40,622 nt of DNA, taken from contig JAGRGQ010000034.1 in NCBI GenBank assembly GCA_020445405.1, positions 1 to 40,622 on the forward strand, read 5' to 3'. This DNA is from Gammaproteobacteria bacterium (lineage in GTDB: Bacteria; Pseudomonadota; Gammaproteobacteria; Chromatiales; Chromatiaceae). A program made the translations under genes and the position numbers. The notes under the pieces were generated by a model. It was given only the letters and a program-made list of their open reading frames with translations. It was not told the origin of the DNA and ran no database searches. Numbering within the stretch: position 1 is the stretch's first letter; every line of letters starts with the position of its first letter. Positions 12,014 to 19,989 of this stretch are shown piece by piece.

Positions 12014-12093
12014 ATTTGACCAGTAACCGCAGGCGCGCGCATTGACAATTATCAATAGAATAATAATTAAATATTATTTAATACTAATAATCT
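12014..12093 (-). promoter_or_regulatory. FNR/ANR-type box and AT-rich upstream segment
   Basis: TTGACAATTATCAA at 12042-12055 matches the FNR consensus TTGAT-N4-ATCAA at nine of ten positions. On the minus strand a nearly pure A/T stretch (about 12056-12093) lies upstream like an UP element, and TCAAAT (12019-12014) lies at the -10 position expected for a class II FNR promoter. The only thing downstream on this strand before the terminator is the candidate sRNA. Confidence 0.6.
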
Positions 12094-12118
12094 TTTTAGA
12101 GCGACGGCACCTGCGGTT

Positions 12119-12541
12119 TCATTCGCCCGAAGGGGGGATCGAGTAGGTTCCGGTGGCGTGGGCGACCAGTTCGTCGTCGACTGCGGTCAAAATCGAGACC
12201 TCCAGCACCGCCAGACGCTTGCCGAGTTTGATAATCGATCCTTCGGCCAGCAGGTCGGTCTGCATCGGTTTGCGCAGAAAATTGATGTTGAAATTGGTGG
12301 TCACCGCCAGTTTGACCTTTCCGATCAGTCCCAGTACCACCGCGTACATGCAGGCGTCGGCCAGCATCATCATATGCGGTCCGGAGATGGTGCCGCCGGG
12401 TCGGGTGGAGCTTGCCTGGTAGGGCAGCCTCATTACCGCCCGGCCGGCCTCCATGCTGTCCAGCCGCATGCCCATGTCGCTGGCCCAGCGCAGCTCCTGC
12501 TCCAGAATCTGATTGAACTCATCGCTGCTGATTTTCGGCAT
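12119..12541 (-). CDS. PaaI-type hotdog-fold thioesterase
   Basis: Encodes 140 residues with the single hotdog domain of the PaaI/4HBT thioesterase group: RLPYQASSTRPGGTISGPHMMMLADACMYAVV contains the central helix and the Gly-Pro-H segment around which the acyl-CoA site forms, followed by TTNFNINFLRKP and a final strand ATGTYSIP. It probably hydrolyses acyl-CoA esters; the substrate is unknown. It follows the acyl-CoA dehydrogenase gene by 16 nt on the same strand, so it is probably the second gene of that operon and may release CoA from intermediates or overflow products. Confidence 0.88.
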   Translation of the reverse strand: MPKISSDEFNQILEQELRWASDMGMRLDSMEAGRAVMRLPYQASSTRPGGTISGPHMMMLADACMYAVVLGLIGKVKLAVTTNFNINFLRKPMQTDLLAEGSIIKLGKRLAVLEVSILTAVDDELVAHATGTYSIPPSGE

Positions 12542-12557
12542 CTATTGCTCCCGGGGA

Positions 12558-14351
12558 TCAGAAATCCGCTTCCCGCATCTCCATCAGCAGCGCCGATCCC
12601 GAACGAACCGCCAGATTGAGGCCCTGAACCTGCGGCAGCAGGCGACCCAGAAAAAAGCGGCCGGTCTGGATCTTGGTGCGGTAAAAACCGGCATCGCCCT
12701 CACCCTGATCCAGTTTATCCAGGGAAACGGCAATCATCCGCACCCACATCCAGGCGAACGTGGTAAGGGCGAATATTCGCAGATAATCGGTGGCGGCGGC
12801 TCCCAACTGGTCGGGATCCGCGGTTCCCTGCTGAACCACCCATTCGGTCAGCTCGCGCAACAGCTCCAGCGCTTCGATAAAGGGCGTGAGGTAGGGTTGC
12901 AACGGTTGGTTTTCGCGTTGTTGCGCTGCGTAATCGGCGAGCAGCTGGAAGAAACGGCTGGGCAGGCGCCCGCCATGGATGAACAGTTTACGCCGCACCA
13001 GATCCAGCGCCTGAACGCCGTTGGTCCCCTCGTAGATCTGGGCTATGCGGGCGTCGCGCACGAACTGTTCCATGCCCCACTCCCGGATATAGCCGTGGCC
13101 GCCAAGAACCTGTTGGCAGTGCGTTGCGGTTTCGTAGCCAAGGTCGCTGAAGCACGCCTTGATCACCGGTGTAATCAGCGCGACCATATCCTCGGCCTCG
13201 CTGCGCCGGGCGGCGTCCGGGTGACGGTGGCTGAGATCGATGTTGGTCGCGGTCCAGACCGCAACTGCTCTGGCGCCTTCGTTGTAAGCACGGGCGGTAA
13301 GCAGCATGCGCCGGATATCCGGGTGAACCAGCAGCGGGTCCGCGTTCGGCTCCACGGCCGTGCTGCCGCTGGCGGCGCGGCCCTGCAACCGTTCGCGGGC
13401 ATACGCCACCGCGTTCTGATAGGCGATTTCCCCCAGTCCCAGGCCCTGAATGCCGATGGCCAGGCGCTCCGCGTTCATCATCGTGAACATGCAGGCGAGG
13501 CCGCGGTTCTCCGGTCCGACCAGAAAGCCCTGAGCGTTATCGAAGTTGATGACGCAGGTTGAAGAGGCCTTGATCCCCATTTTCTGTTCAATGGAACCGC
13601 AACTCACGCCGTTGCGATGCGCCGGCTCATTGTTGTCGTCCGGGAGGAATTTCGGTACCAGAAACAGGCTGATGCCTCTGACCCCGGGCGGGGCATCGGG
13701 CAGGCGCGCCAGCACCAGGTGAATGATATTCTGAGTCAGGTCCTGCTCCCCGCCGGTGATGAAGATTTTTGTGCCGGTGATCGAGTAACTGCCGTCCGCC
13801 CGCGGTGTGGCCCGGGTGCGGACCAGACCCAGATCGGATCCCGCCTGGGATTCGGTGAGGCACATCGTACCGCTCCAGACGCCCTCCACCATCTTTGGCA
13901 GATAGCGTGCTTTCAGCGCATCGTCGGCGTGGAGGTTGATCGCGCTGATGGCGCCCCTGGTCAGGCCCGGGTAGAGGCTGAAGGAGACATTTGCCGAGGT
14001 CAGCATCTCCTCCAGCATAAAACTGATGGTTTCCGGCAGTCCCTGACCGCCCAGTTCGGGATCCGCCGCCAGCGAACACCAGCCGCCCTCGGTGTAGGCG
14101 CGGTAGGCATCCCTGAAACCTTCGGGCGTTGTGACCTCTCCGGACTGGAAACTGCAGCCCTGCATGTCTCCACTCTGGTTCAGCGGATGGATGACCTGCT
14201 CGAAAAGCTTGGCTCCCTCTTCCAGAATCGCGTCCACCAGCTCCGGGCTGGTCTCTTCGAAACCGGGCAGTACGGATAACGTACGGTCGGCGTCCAGCAG
14301 TTCATGGTAGACGAACCGCAGATCACGAATTGGGGCTTGATAGCTCGGCAT
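12558..14351 (-). CDS. Acyl-CoA dehydrogenase, long form with extra C-terminal domain
   Basis: Encodes 597 residues. Besides the usual N-terminal, middle and C-terminal acyl-CoA dehydrogenase domains it has a short N-terminal extension (YQAPIRDLRFVYHELLD) and a C-terminal extension of over 100 residues, the architecture of the subgroup that includes DmdC-like methylmercaptopropionyl-CoA dehydrogenases. FAD/substrate motifs CLTESQAGSDLG and ITGTKIFITGGEQD are present, and Glu441 in IYEGTNGVQ is the probable catalytic base. It oxidises an acyl-CoA to the enoyl-CoA and passes electrons to ETF, whose genes lie divergently next to it. The chain-length or branched-chain preference cannot be read from sequence. 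The ribosome-binding site (AGGA) is rather far from the ATG. Confidence 0.93.
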   Translation of the reverse strand: MPSYQAPIRDLRFVYHELLDADRTLSVLPGFEETSPELVDAILEEGAKLFEQVIHPLNQSGDMQGCSFQSGEVTTPEGFRDAYRAYTEGGWCSLAADPELGGQGLPETISFMLEEMLTSANVSFSLYPGLTRGAISAINLHADDALKARYLPKMVEGVWSGTMCLTESQAGSDLGLVRTRATPRADGSYSITGTKIFITGGEQDLTQNIIHLVLARLPDAPPGVRGISLFLVPKFLPDDNNEPAHRNGVSCGSIEQKMGIKASSTCVINFDNAQGFLVGPENRGLACMFTMMNAERLAIGIQGLGLGEIAYQNAVAYARERLQGRAASGSTAVEPNADPLLVHPDIRRMLLTARAYNEGARAVAVWTATNIDLSHRHPDAARRSEAEDMVALITPVIKACFSDLGYETATHCQQVLGGHGYIREWGMEQFVRDARIAQIYEGTNGVQALDLVRRKLFIHGGRLPSRFFQLLADYAAQQRENQPLQPYLTPFIEALELLRELTEWVVQQGTADPDQLGAAATDYLRIFALTTFAWMWVRMIAVSLDKLDQGEGDAGFYRTKIQTGRFFLGRLLPQVQGLNLAVRSGSALLMEMREADF

Positions 14352-14466
14352 GGTTGATATGTTCCTGTATCAGATGCTCTGGAAAGCGGCACCGGGGAAA
14401 AAATGCTGGCGCCGCGGGGATCGATATCTCTGTAAAACAGCACCTTGCCGGTGCTCTGGCGGGTGG

Positions 14467-14495
14467 ATTAACGCTCCGCAACAGCTTCCTGTCAA
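14467..14495 (-). promoter_or_regulatory. Sigma-70 type promoter of the acyl-CoA dehydrogenase operon
   Basis: On the minus strand TTGACA (14495-14490, a perfect -35) is followed after 17 nt by GTTAAT (14472-14467, four of six for -10). The start would be near 14460, leaving a leader of about 110 nt that contains a GCACC/GGTGC stem-loop. Confidence 0.7.
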
Positions 14496-14503
14496 CTGAG
14501 CGA

Positions 14504-14520
14504 TCGACAAAAATTGTCGA
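14504..14520. promoter_or_regulatory. Inverted repeat in the divergent promoter region
   Basis: TCGACAA-AAA-TTGTCGA is a perfect 7+7 inverted repeat with a 3-nt centre, placed just upstream of the dehydrogenase -35 and between the two divergent promoters. It is a plausible regulator binding site; the regulator is unknown. Confidence 0.5.
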
Positions 14521-14556
14521 GACTTATGATATAGTTGCCCGCATTGTGCACCTGCG

Positions 14557-14584
14557 TTGACGTTTACGTAAACGTCATTATACT
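14557..14584 (+). promoter_or_regulatory. etfBA promoter with an embedded 20-bp palindrome
   Basis: TTGACG (14557-14562) and TATACT (14579-14584), 16 nt apart, form a good sigma-70 promoter with a start near 14591, about 80 nt before etfB. The perfect palindrome TGACGTTTACGTAAACGTCA (14558-14577) starts within the -35 and fills the spacer. From memory it resembles sites of the MerR-family regulator LiuR, which controls branched-chain amino acid and fatty acid catabolism in gammaproteobacteria. A bound repressor here would block polymerase. Confidence 0.75.
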
Positions 14585-14669
14585 GAGGCGGGCTTGCGGG
14601 TCAATTCGAAGCGTTTATAACCACAACGGGTATCTGCTTATTTTTAATACAACAAATGAAGGGTGAGCG

Positions 14670-15419
14670 ATGAAAATCTTAGTCGCAGTCAAGCGGGTTG
14701 TTGACTACAACGTGAAAATCCGGGTCAAGTCGGATCAAACCGGCGTCGATACGGCCAATGTGAAAATGTCCATGAACCCCTTTGATGAGATCGCGGTCGA
14801 GGAAGCGGTCCGCATCAAGGAGGCCGGAAAGGCGTCAGAGGTGGTGGTCGTCTCTCTGGGGGTGGCGCAGTGCCAGGAGACCATCCGCTATGCGCTGGCA
14901 CTTGGGGCGGACCGGGGTATTCTGGTGCAGACCGACAGCGAACTGCAGCCGCTGGCGGTGGCAAAACTGCTGAAATTCGTCGTTGACCGCGAACACCCCG
15001 ACATCGTGATTCTCGGTAAGCAGGCGATCGATGACGACAGCAATCAGACCGGGCAGATGCTTGCCGCACTGCTTGACTGGCCGCAGGCCACTTTCGCCTC
15101 GAAAGTCGAATTGGGTGACGGCGAAGCGACGGTCACGCGCGAAGTCGATGGCGGGCTGGAGACTATCAAGATAAAGTTGCCGACGGTCATTACCACGGAT
15201 CTCCGGTTGAACGAGCCGCGCTATGCGAAACTGCCGAATATCATGAAGGCCAAGAAAAAGCCGCTGGAGGTGATTCCGGTGGCGGATACCGGCGTAGATT
15301 TCGCACCCCGCCTGATGACGTTGAAGGTAACCGAACCCCCCCAGCGGGAAGCGGGCATCAAGGTGGAGAGCGTCGCTCAACTGCTCGACAAACTGCGTAA
15401 CGAAGCGAAGGTGATCTGA
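14670..15419 (+). CDS. etfB: Electron transfer flavoprotein, beta subunit
   Basis: Encodes 249 residues, the normal size. It opens [20 protein letters not shown] and contains the AMP-site region with [27 protein letters not shown], typical of the housekeeping ETF that takes electrons from acyl-CoA dehydrogenases. The heterodimer carries them to ETF-ubiquinone oxidoreductase in the membrane. GGTGAG precedes the ATG by about 5 nt. The stop overlaps the etfA start by one base (TGATG), so the subunits are made together. The partner acyl-CoA dehydrogenase lies divergently upstream, sharing the regulatory region. Confidence 0.97.
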   Translation: MKILVAVKRVVDYNVKIRVKSDQTGVDTANVKMSMNPFDEIAVEEAVRIKEAGKASEVVVVSLGVAQCQETIRYALALGADRGILVQTDSELQPLAVAKLLKFVVDREHPDIVILGKQAIDDDSNQTGQMLAALLDWPQATFASKVELGDGEATVTREVDGGLETIKIKLPTVITTDLRLNEPRYAKLPNIMKAKKKPLEVIPVADTGVDFAPRLMTLKVTEPPQREAGIKVESVAQLLDKLRNEAKVI

Positions 15420-16351
15420 TGACTAGTCTGGTAATTGCTGAACACGACAATGGCGAACTGAAGGCGGCCACGCTGAACGCGGTGACCGCGGCCGAACAAC
15501 TGGGCGCAGAGATCGACCTGCTGGTCGCGGGGCACAACTGCAGTCCGGTGGCGGAGGCGGCTGCGGGAATCGGTGGCATACGCAGGGTGCTGCTTGCGGA
15601 CAGTGACATCTATGGGCATCCACTGGCCGAGAGCCTGTCGAAACTGGTTGTCAGCCTGGCGGCGGACTACACCCATATACTGGCGCCCGCCACCACCTCG
15701 GGTAAGAACTTCATGCCGCGCGTGGCCGCGCTGCTGGACGTGGCGCAGATTTCGGAAATCGTGGCTGTGGTGGCGGACGATACATTCGTCCGGCCGATAT
15801 ACGCCGGCAACGCACTGGAAACGGTCCAGAGCAAAGACAGAATCAAGTTGATCACGGTGCGCAGCACCGGCTTCGATGCGGCACCGGCGGATGGCGGGAG
15901 TGCCGCCGTGGAGCAGGTTGCTGCGGCCGATGCGTTCGCGGGCGCTGCCTTCGTGGGTCAGGAGCTCACGGTTTCGGAACGCCCCGAGCTGACCAGTGCC
16001 AGGATTGTCGTTTCCGGTGGTCGCGGCATGGGCAACGGCGAGAATTTCAAACTGATAGAGGCGGTGGCGGACAAACTGGGTGCAGCCATCGGCGCTTCGC
16101 GCGCGGCGGTGGATGCGGGCTTCGTTCCCAACGATTATCAGGTGGGCCAGACCGGCAAGATCGTCGCGCCCGATCTCTATATCGCCGTGGGCATCTCCGG
16201 CGCCATCCAGCATCTTGCCGGGATGAAGGAGAGCAAGGTGATCGTGGCCATCAATAAAGACGAAGAGGCGCCGATCTTCCAGGTGGCCGATTACGGTCTG
16301 GTCGCGGATCTTTTCGACGTGCTGCCGGAACTCGCGGCAGCACTGGAGTGA
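15419..16351 (+). CDS. etfA: Electron transfer flavoprotein, alpha subunit
   Basis: Encodes 310 residues with the expected C-terminal FAD-binding domain: [76 protein letters not shown], followed by [26 protein letters not shown]. This segment holds the FAD phosphates and the conserved [10 protein letters not shown] loop. It completes the ETF heterodimer with etfB. The start overlaps the etfB stop by one base. Two stem-loops without U tracts follow the gene. Confidence 0.97.
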   Translation: MTSLVIAEHDNGELKAATLNAVTAAEQLGAEIDLLVAGHNCSPVAEAAAGIGGIRRVLLADSDIYGHPLAESLSKLVVSLAADYTHILAPATTSGKNFMPRVAALLDVAQISEIVAVVADDTFVRPIYAGNALETVQSKDRIKLITVRSTGFDAAPADGGSAAVEQVAAADAFAGAAFVGQELTVSERPELTSARIVVSGGRGMGNGENFKLIEAVADKLGAAIGASRAAVDAGFVPNDYQVGQTGKIVAPDLYIAVGISGAIQHLAGMKESKVIVAINKDEEAPIFQVADYGLVADLFDVLPELAAALE

Positions 16352-16353
16352 GC

Positions 16354-16435
16354 GCAAACGGACTCTGCTGAGGAGCGTTTGCAACAGCGGCTCGGCCTGC
16401 CTCCCCATTGCGGGGAGCCAGGCTGCTCTGGCTCC
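16354..16435 (+). terminator. Stem-loops downstream of etfA
   Basis: Two perfect inverted repeats follow the etfA stop: GCAAACG/CGTTTGC (16354-16360 and 16376-16382) and GGAGCCAG/CTGGCTCC with a 6-nt loop (16414-16435). Neither is followed by a T tract, so they may protect the 3' end or aid Rho-dependent termination rather than form a classic intrinsic terminator. Confidence 0.4.
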
Positions 16436-16598
16436 TGTCAAGCCGCTTCATCCGCATCCGGTTCGCCTCCCAGCGGGCGCAGGGCCGTCGTCCGGCATCT
16501 CCAGCAGAATTCAGCATGCAGCAAGTCAAGGCCCGGTTGAGTTAATTCCGGTCAAATCCCGTTATCCTGCATAAAACAGCCACACAGGACCGGTGCGC

Positions 16599-17870
16599 GT
16601 GAAAATTCAATCTGTTTCAGCCTTGTTGTTGCTCTCCGTCACCACCCTGCTGTCCGGCACTCTGCCGGCTGGAGAGGAGTGGATGACTCTTCGCGGCAGG
16701 GCCCAACTGGGTGGGATCGTCAACGACAATCATTCCGACAACGTCTTTCCCAGCGGTTTTCTCAGCTTTGACGAGGGGATCAATCTCAATCGCATCGATC
16801 TGATTGCCGAGAAGCGGATTGTCACCAATATAAAGCCGAGAATCGGACCCTTTCCCGGCGCGAAACCGGCGCAGGCTGACTGGGGTTTCAGAGCCGATCT
16901 TCGCTACGGCACGGATGCGGCTGTCACCTACGGCGTGGACGACGCGCTGAAAATAAATGAAGACCAGGATCGCTTGTGGCTGCTGCCGCAATGGTATCTG
17001 CAGGCCTACCTGCCCTGGGGCAGGGGAGCCGCATTCGTTCTGGGCAGTTGGTTCACCCCGCTCGGCAAAGAGATCGGGGCACCGGTCGATCCGCCAACCC
17101 CTTTCTACACCCATGCCTACGCATTTGTTTATCAACCGGTAAAGCATGTCGGCGTGATGGGCGCGTTCATTCTTCCATTCGCCCCTGAAACCGGGCTGTG
17201 GTCGCTTGGACTGGGCGTGGTTCAGGGTTGGAACAATCTGCGCGACAACAACGCCAACAAGACCCTGCTTTTCGATCTGCGCTGGCGCAGCCGTGATTTC
17301 AGAACCTGGATCGATCTGGAAAACATTGTCGGCAACGAGCAGTCGGAGCAGGGCATTACCGATCAGACCCGGCCGTTCAACGCGGTCAGCAGCGGCGGTG
17401 ACGGATTGATCCGGAGCATGCATTCACTGACGTTGCGGCATCAATTGGACAGGCACCGGGATGTCACGCTGAATGCGGTCTATGGCTATCAGGAGGGGGG
17501 CGATCTGGTGGCCGATGCCAATAATCCACCCGGATTTTTAATTGTCGAGGATAGCCGTTGGTATGGCCTCAACCTGAACTACATCCATAAAATCAGAGAT
17601 GACCTCCAGTGGGGGTGCCGGGCAGAGTGGTTCCGGGACGAAAACGGGGCACACGCACTGCTGCCGGCGGGTGACTACTATGGTGTAACGGCCAATCTGG
17701 CATGGTGGCCGCACAAGCGGTTACGGCTTCGTCCCGAGGTGAGATACGACTGGTATAGCGGGAGCGGGCGTCCGTTCGGTGGCAGCGTGCCGGCGATATA
17801 TTTCGGAGAGGAGAGCGAACAGTGGGTATTCTCGTTGGATCTGACCTGGTTTTTCGATCTCCCGATATAG
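16599..17870 (+). CDS. Outer-membrane beta-barrel protein, porin-like, unknown substrate
   Basis: Encodes 423 residues with a signal peptide (MKIQSVSALLLLSVTTLLSG, cleavage probably near TLPAG-EE). The mature part alternates short polar and aromatic strands throughout (for example WGFRADLRYG, WYGLNLNYIH, DDLQWGCRAEWF, LRLRPEVRYDWY) and ends WVFSLDLTWFFDLPI. The family resembles the putative outer-membrane beta-barrel proteins annotated as BBP2 or OmpL-like. The GTG at 16599 is preferred because AGGA lies 9 nt upstream and it gives a canonical MK start; a GTG at 16593 adds two residues. The gene is monocistronic and convergent with the PilZ gene. No ligand can be assigned. Confidence 0.8.
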   Translation: MKIQSVSALLLLSVTTLLSGTLPAGEEWMTLRGRAQLGGIVNDNHSDNVFPSGFLSFDEGINLNRIDLIAEKRIVTNIKPRIGPFPGAKPAQADWGFRADLRYGTDAAVTYGVDDALKINEDQDRLWLLPQWYLQAYLPWGRGAAFVLGSWFTPLGKEIGAPVDPPTPFYTHAYAFVYQPVKHVGVMGAFILPFAPETGLWSLGLGVVQGWNNLRDNNANKTLLFDLRWRSRDFRTWIDLENIVGNEQSEQGITDQTRPFNAVSSGGDGLIRSMHSLTLRHQLDRHRDVTLNAVYGYQEGGDLVADANNPPGFLIVEDSRWYGLNLNYIHKIRDDLQWGCRAEWFRDENGAHALLPAGDYYGVTANLAWWPHKRLRLRPEVRYDWYSGSGRPFGGSVPAIYFGEESEQWVFSLDLTWFFDLPI

Positions 17871-17926
17871 CTTGCCGGTGAGAACCGCCGGCCGGGATTT
17901 CGGGCGGGGCGGGTGATTTGCCCGGA

Positions 17927-18334
17927 TTAATGCCGGAAGGCATTGGCGTAGCGGGATATCCACTCCGCGGCAGCCTCTTCGCTGGTCAGCTGCCGGCCCT
18001 CTTCGTCCTGTACTTTCCAACGGTAGCGCTCAATGTGACACAGCTGGTCGATCATTTGCGCCTTGTGTTCCGACTGGGGATCGTCGAAGCGCACGCCCAC
18101 TTCGAAGCGATGATCTGTTTGATGGCACCAGACCACGCGGCCATCCGCATCAAAATGGTAAGCGCCCAGCGGGATTTTAATGTGAATGGCGGCGCCGGGT
18201 CGAACCCCTCTCTGAGTGGAAAAGGCAAGACCTCCGCTGCTGATATTGACCAGCCGCTCACGGCATGCCTGATTCTTAAGCTCCAGTGAAAATTCAATCG
18301 GCATTTCCGAGAGGTGTCTGTGATGTCCGCGCAT
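17927..18334 (-). CDS. PilZ-domain protein, probable c-di-GMP receptor
   Basis: Encodes 135 residues with a PilZ domain. Both parts of the c-di-GMP binding signature are present: RxxxR at residues 2-6 (RGHHR) and NxSxxG at 30-35 (NISSGG). A C-terminal tail of about 40 residues with EEGRQLTSEEAAAEWISRYANAF follows the domain. It should bind c-di-GMP and act as a small adaptor; the target is unknown. AAGGAG precedes the ATG. It lies 131 bp after spoVR on the same strand, without a visible terminator, so it may be the last gene of the yeaG-yeaH-spoVR transcript. Confidence 0.88.
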   Translation of the reverse strand: MRGHHRHLSEMPIEFSLELKNQACRERLVNISSGGLAFSTQRGVRPGAAIHIKIPLGAYHFDADGRVVWCHQTDHRFEVGVRFDDPQSEHKAQMIDQLCHIERYRWKVQDEEGRQLTSEEAAAEWISRYANAFRH

Positions 18335-18465
18335 TTGGTGCTCCTTTCACCGCTCATGCCAACCGTTTTTCGATCTCCAGTGACCGCTGACGATTGCGGC
18401 TGGCGAATACGGCGTGCTTGTTAACCGGGCATTATCCTGTGCGGGAATCCGTTCCCTGTCCGGCA

Positions 18466-19989
18466 TCACGCTTCCGGGCAACTGTGGCTGATGGAGGAGC
18501 CGCCTTTCTCGTCGACACTCTCTATCTGGACCTTGAATCCCCACAGACGGTGCAGGTGTTTCAGCACTTCGCGGGTAGAATCCGCCAGGGGTCTCCGTTT
18601 GTCAACATAATGCCTGAGCGTCAGGGTGCGGTCGCCGGTGTGGTCCACATTGTAGATTTGCAGATTGGGGATCATATTGCCCAGGTCGTACTGGTTGCTC
18701 AATGCGGCGCGCACATTCTCGTAGCCCCGGGTGTTGTGGATTCCAGTCACCCTCATGCTGGACTCCGCGTCGTCGTCCATGATGGAAAAGAAACGGAACT
18801 CCCGGATTATTTTCGGCGAGAGATACTGGCCGATAAAACTCTCATCCTTGAAATTGCGCATCGCGAAATCGAGCGTTTCATGCCAGTCCGAGCCGGCAAT
18901 GTCCGGAAACCACTCCCTGTCCTCATTGTCCGGGTTTTCGCATATCCGCTTGATATCGGTCATCATTTTGAATCCCAGCGCGTAGGGATTGATACCCGAA
19001 TAGAATCTGCTGTCGAAACCGGGCTGGGCGATTACATTGCTGTGCGTATGGATGAACTCCAGCATCGACGAGTCGTTTACCAGCCGCTTGTCGTACAACC
19101 GGTTCATCAGCGTATGGTGCCAGAAGCAGGCCCAGCCCTCGTTCATCACCTGCGTCTGCCGCTGAGGATAGAAATATTGTGCGATTTTCCGGACGATGCG
19201 GACGATTTCGCGTTGCCAGGACTCCAGCAGGGGCGCGTTTTTCTCAATGAAGTAGAGAACGTTCTCCTGCGGTTCGGCGGGAAAGCGGACTTTATTCTCT
19301 TCCTTTTTCTGCTCTTTGTGGATGCCCAGCCGCTGCCACAGTTCGTGCACGTCGTGCTGCAGGCGCTTTTCGCGATCGCTCTGGATATACTCCTCATCCT
19401 GCAACGTCCCTCTCGACTTCCTTTTGTAACGGTCGACCCCGATATTCATCAATGCATGGCAGGAGTCGAGCAGCAGTTCCACAGCGTCCACGCCGTAGCG
19501 TTCCTCGCATTTCGTCACGTAGTTCTTGGCGAAGATGAGGTAGTCGATAATCGCCTCGGCGTCGGTCCACAGTTTGAACAGATAGTTTCCCTTGAAGAAG
19601 CTGTTGTGACCGTAAGCCGCGTGCGCGATCACCAGTGCCTGCATCGTCAGTGTATTCTCCTCCATCAGATAGGCGATGCATGGATTGGAGTTGATGACGA
19701 TTTCGTACGCCAGATTCATCTGGCCCCGTTTGTAGTTGTGTTCGGATATGACGAACTGCTTGCCGAAGCTCCAGTGGTGATAGCCGATCGGCATACCGAC
19801 GGAGGCGTAGGCGTCCATCATCTGCTCGCTGGAGATCAGCTCCAGTTGTACCGGGTAGCAATCCAGCCCGTACTCGTCTTTTGCTATGAGGCCGATTTCA
19901 TTGTTGAACCGCTCGATAAGCTCGAAGGTCCAGTCGGAACTGGTCGAGATCGGCTCTCCCGGTATGTTGTCCGGTGAAACTGGACTCAT
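18466..19989 (-). CDS. spoVR: SpoVR-family protein (YcgB homolog)
   Basis: Encodes 507 residues of the SpoVR/YcgB family. The N-terminal half has HHWSFGKQF and YEIVINSNPCIAYLMEENTLTMQALVIAHAAYGHNSFFKGNYLF; later MNEGWACFWHHTLMNRLYD and NPYALGFKMMTDIKRICENP are hallmarks. The exact biochemistry is not known; in Bacillus a family member affects spore cortex, while in proteobacteria it is part of the YeaG kinase stress module. The ATG overlaps the yeaH TGA (ATGA) with GGAAGGAAG upstream, so it is coupled to yeaH. Confidence 0.94.
   Translation of the reverse strand: MSPVSPDNIPGEPISTSSDWTFELIERFNNEIGLIAKDEYGLDCYPVQLELISSEQMMDAYASVGMPIGYHHWSFGKQFVISEHNYKRGQMNLAYEIVINSNPCIAYLMEENTLTMQALVIAHAAYGHNSFFKGNYLFKLWTDAEAIIDYLIFAKNYVTKCEERYGVDAVELLLDSCHALMNIGVDRYKRKSRGTLQDEEYIQSDREKRLQHDVHELWQRLGIHKEQKKEENKVRFPAEPQENVLYFIEKNAPLLESWQREIVRIVRKIAQYFYPQRQTQVMNEGWACFWHHTLMNRLYDKRLVNDSSMLEFIHTHSNVIAQPGFDSRFYSGINPYALGFKMMTDIKRICENPDNEDREWFPDIAGSDWHETLDFAMRNFKDESFIGQYLSPKIIREFRFFSIMDDDAESSMRVTGIHNTRGYENVRAALSNQYDLGNMIPNLQIYNVDHTGDRTLTLRHYVDKRRPLADSTREVLKHLHRLWGFKVQIESVDEKGGSSISHSCPEA

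Noticed and set aside
11942-12019. 25-codon plus-strand ORF with a GGAGG ahead of its ATG
   Set aside because: The GGAGG lies in the loop of the palindromic stem that forms the CUCC hairpin of the candidate sRNA on the other strand; no conserved protein features, no promoter seen for the plus strand.
12513-13562. 349-residue plus-strand ORF opposite the acyl-CoA dehydrogenase
   Set aside because: Shadow of a strongly conserved gene on the other strand in GC-rich DNA; no domain is recognisable. The same applies to the long antisense ORFs over spoVR, yeaH, hemH, btuB, the ATPase and sufB.
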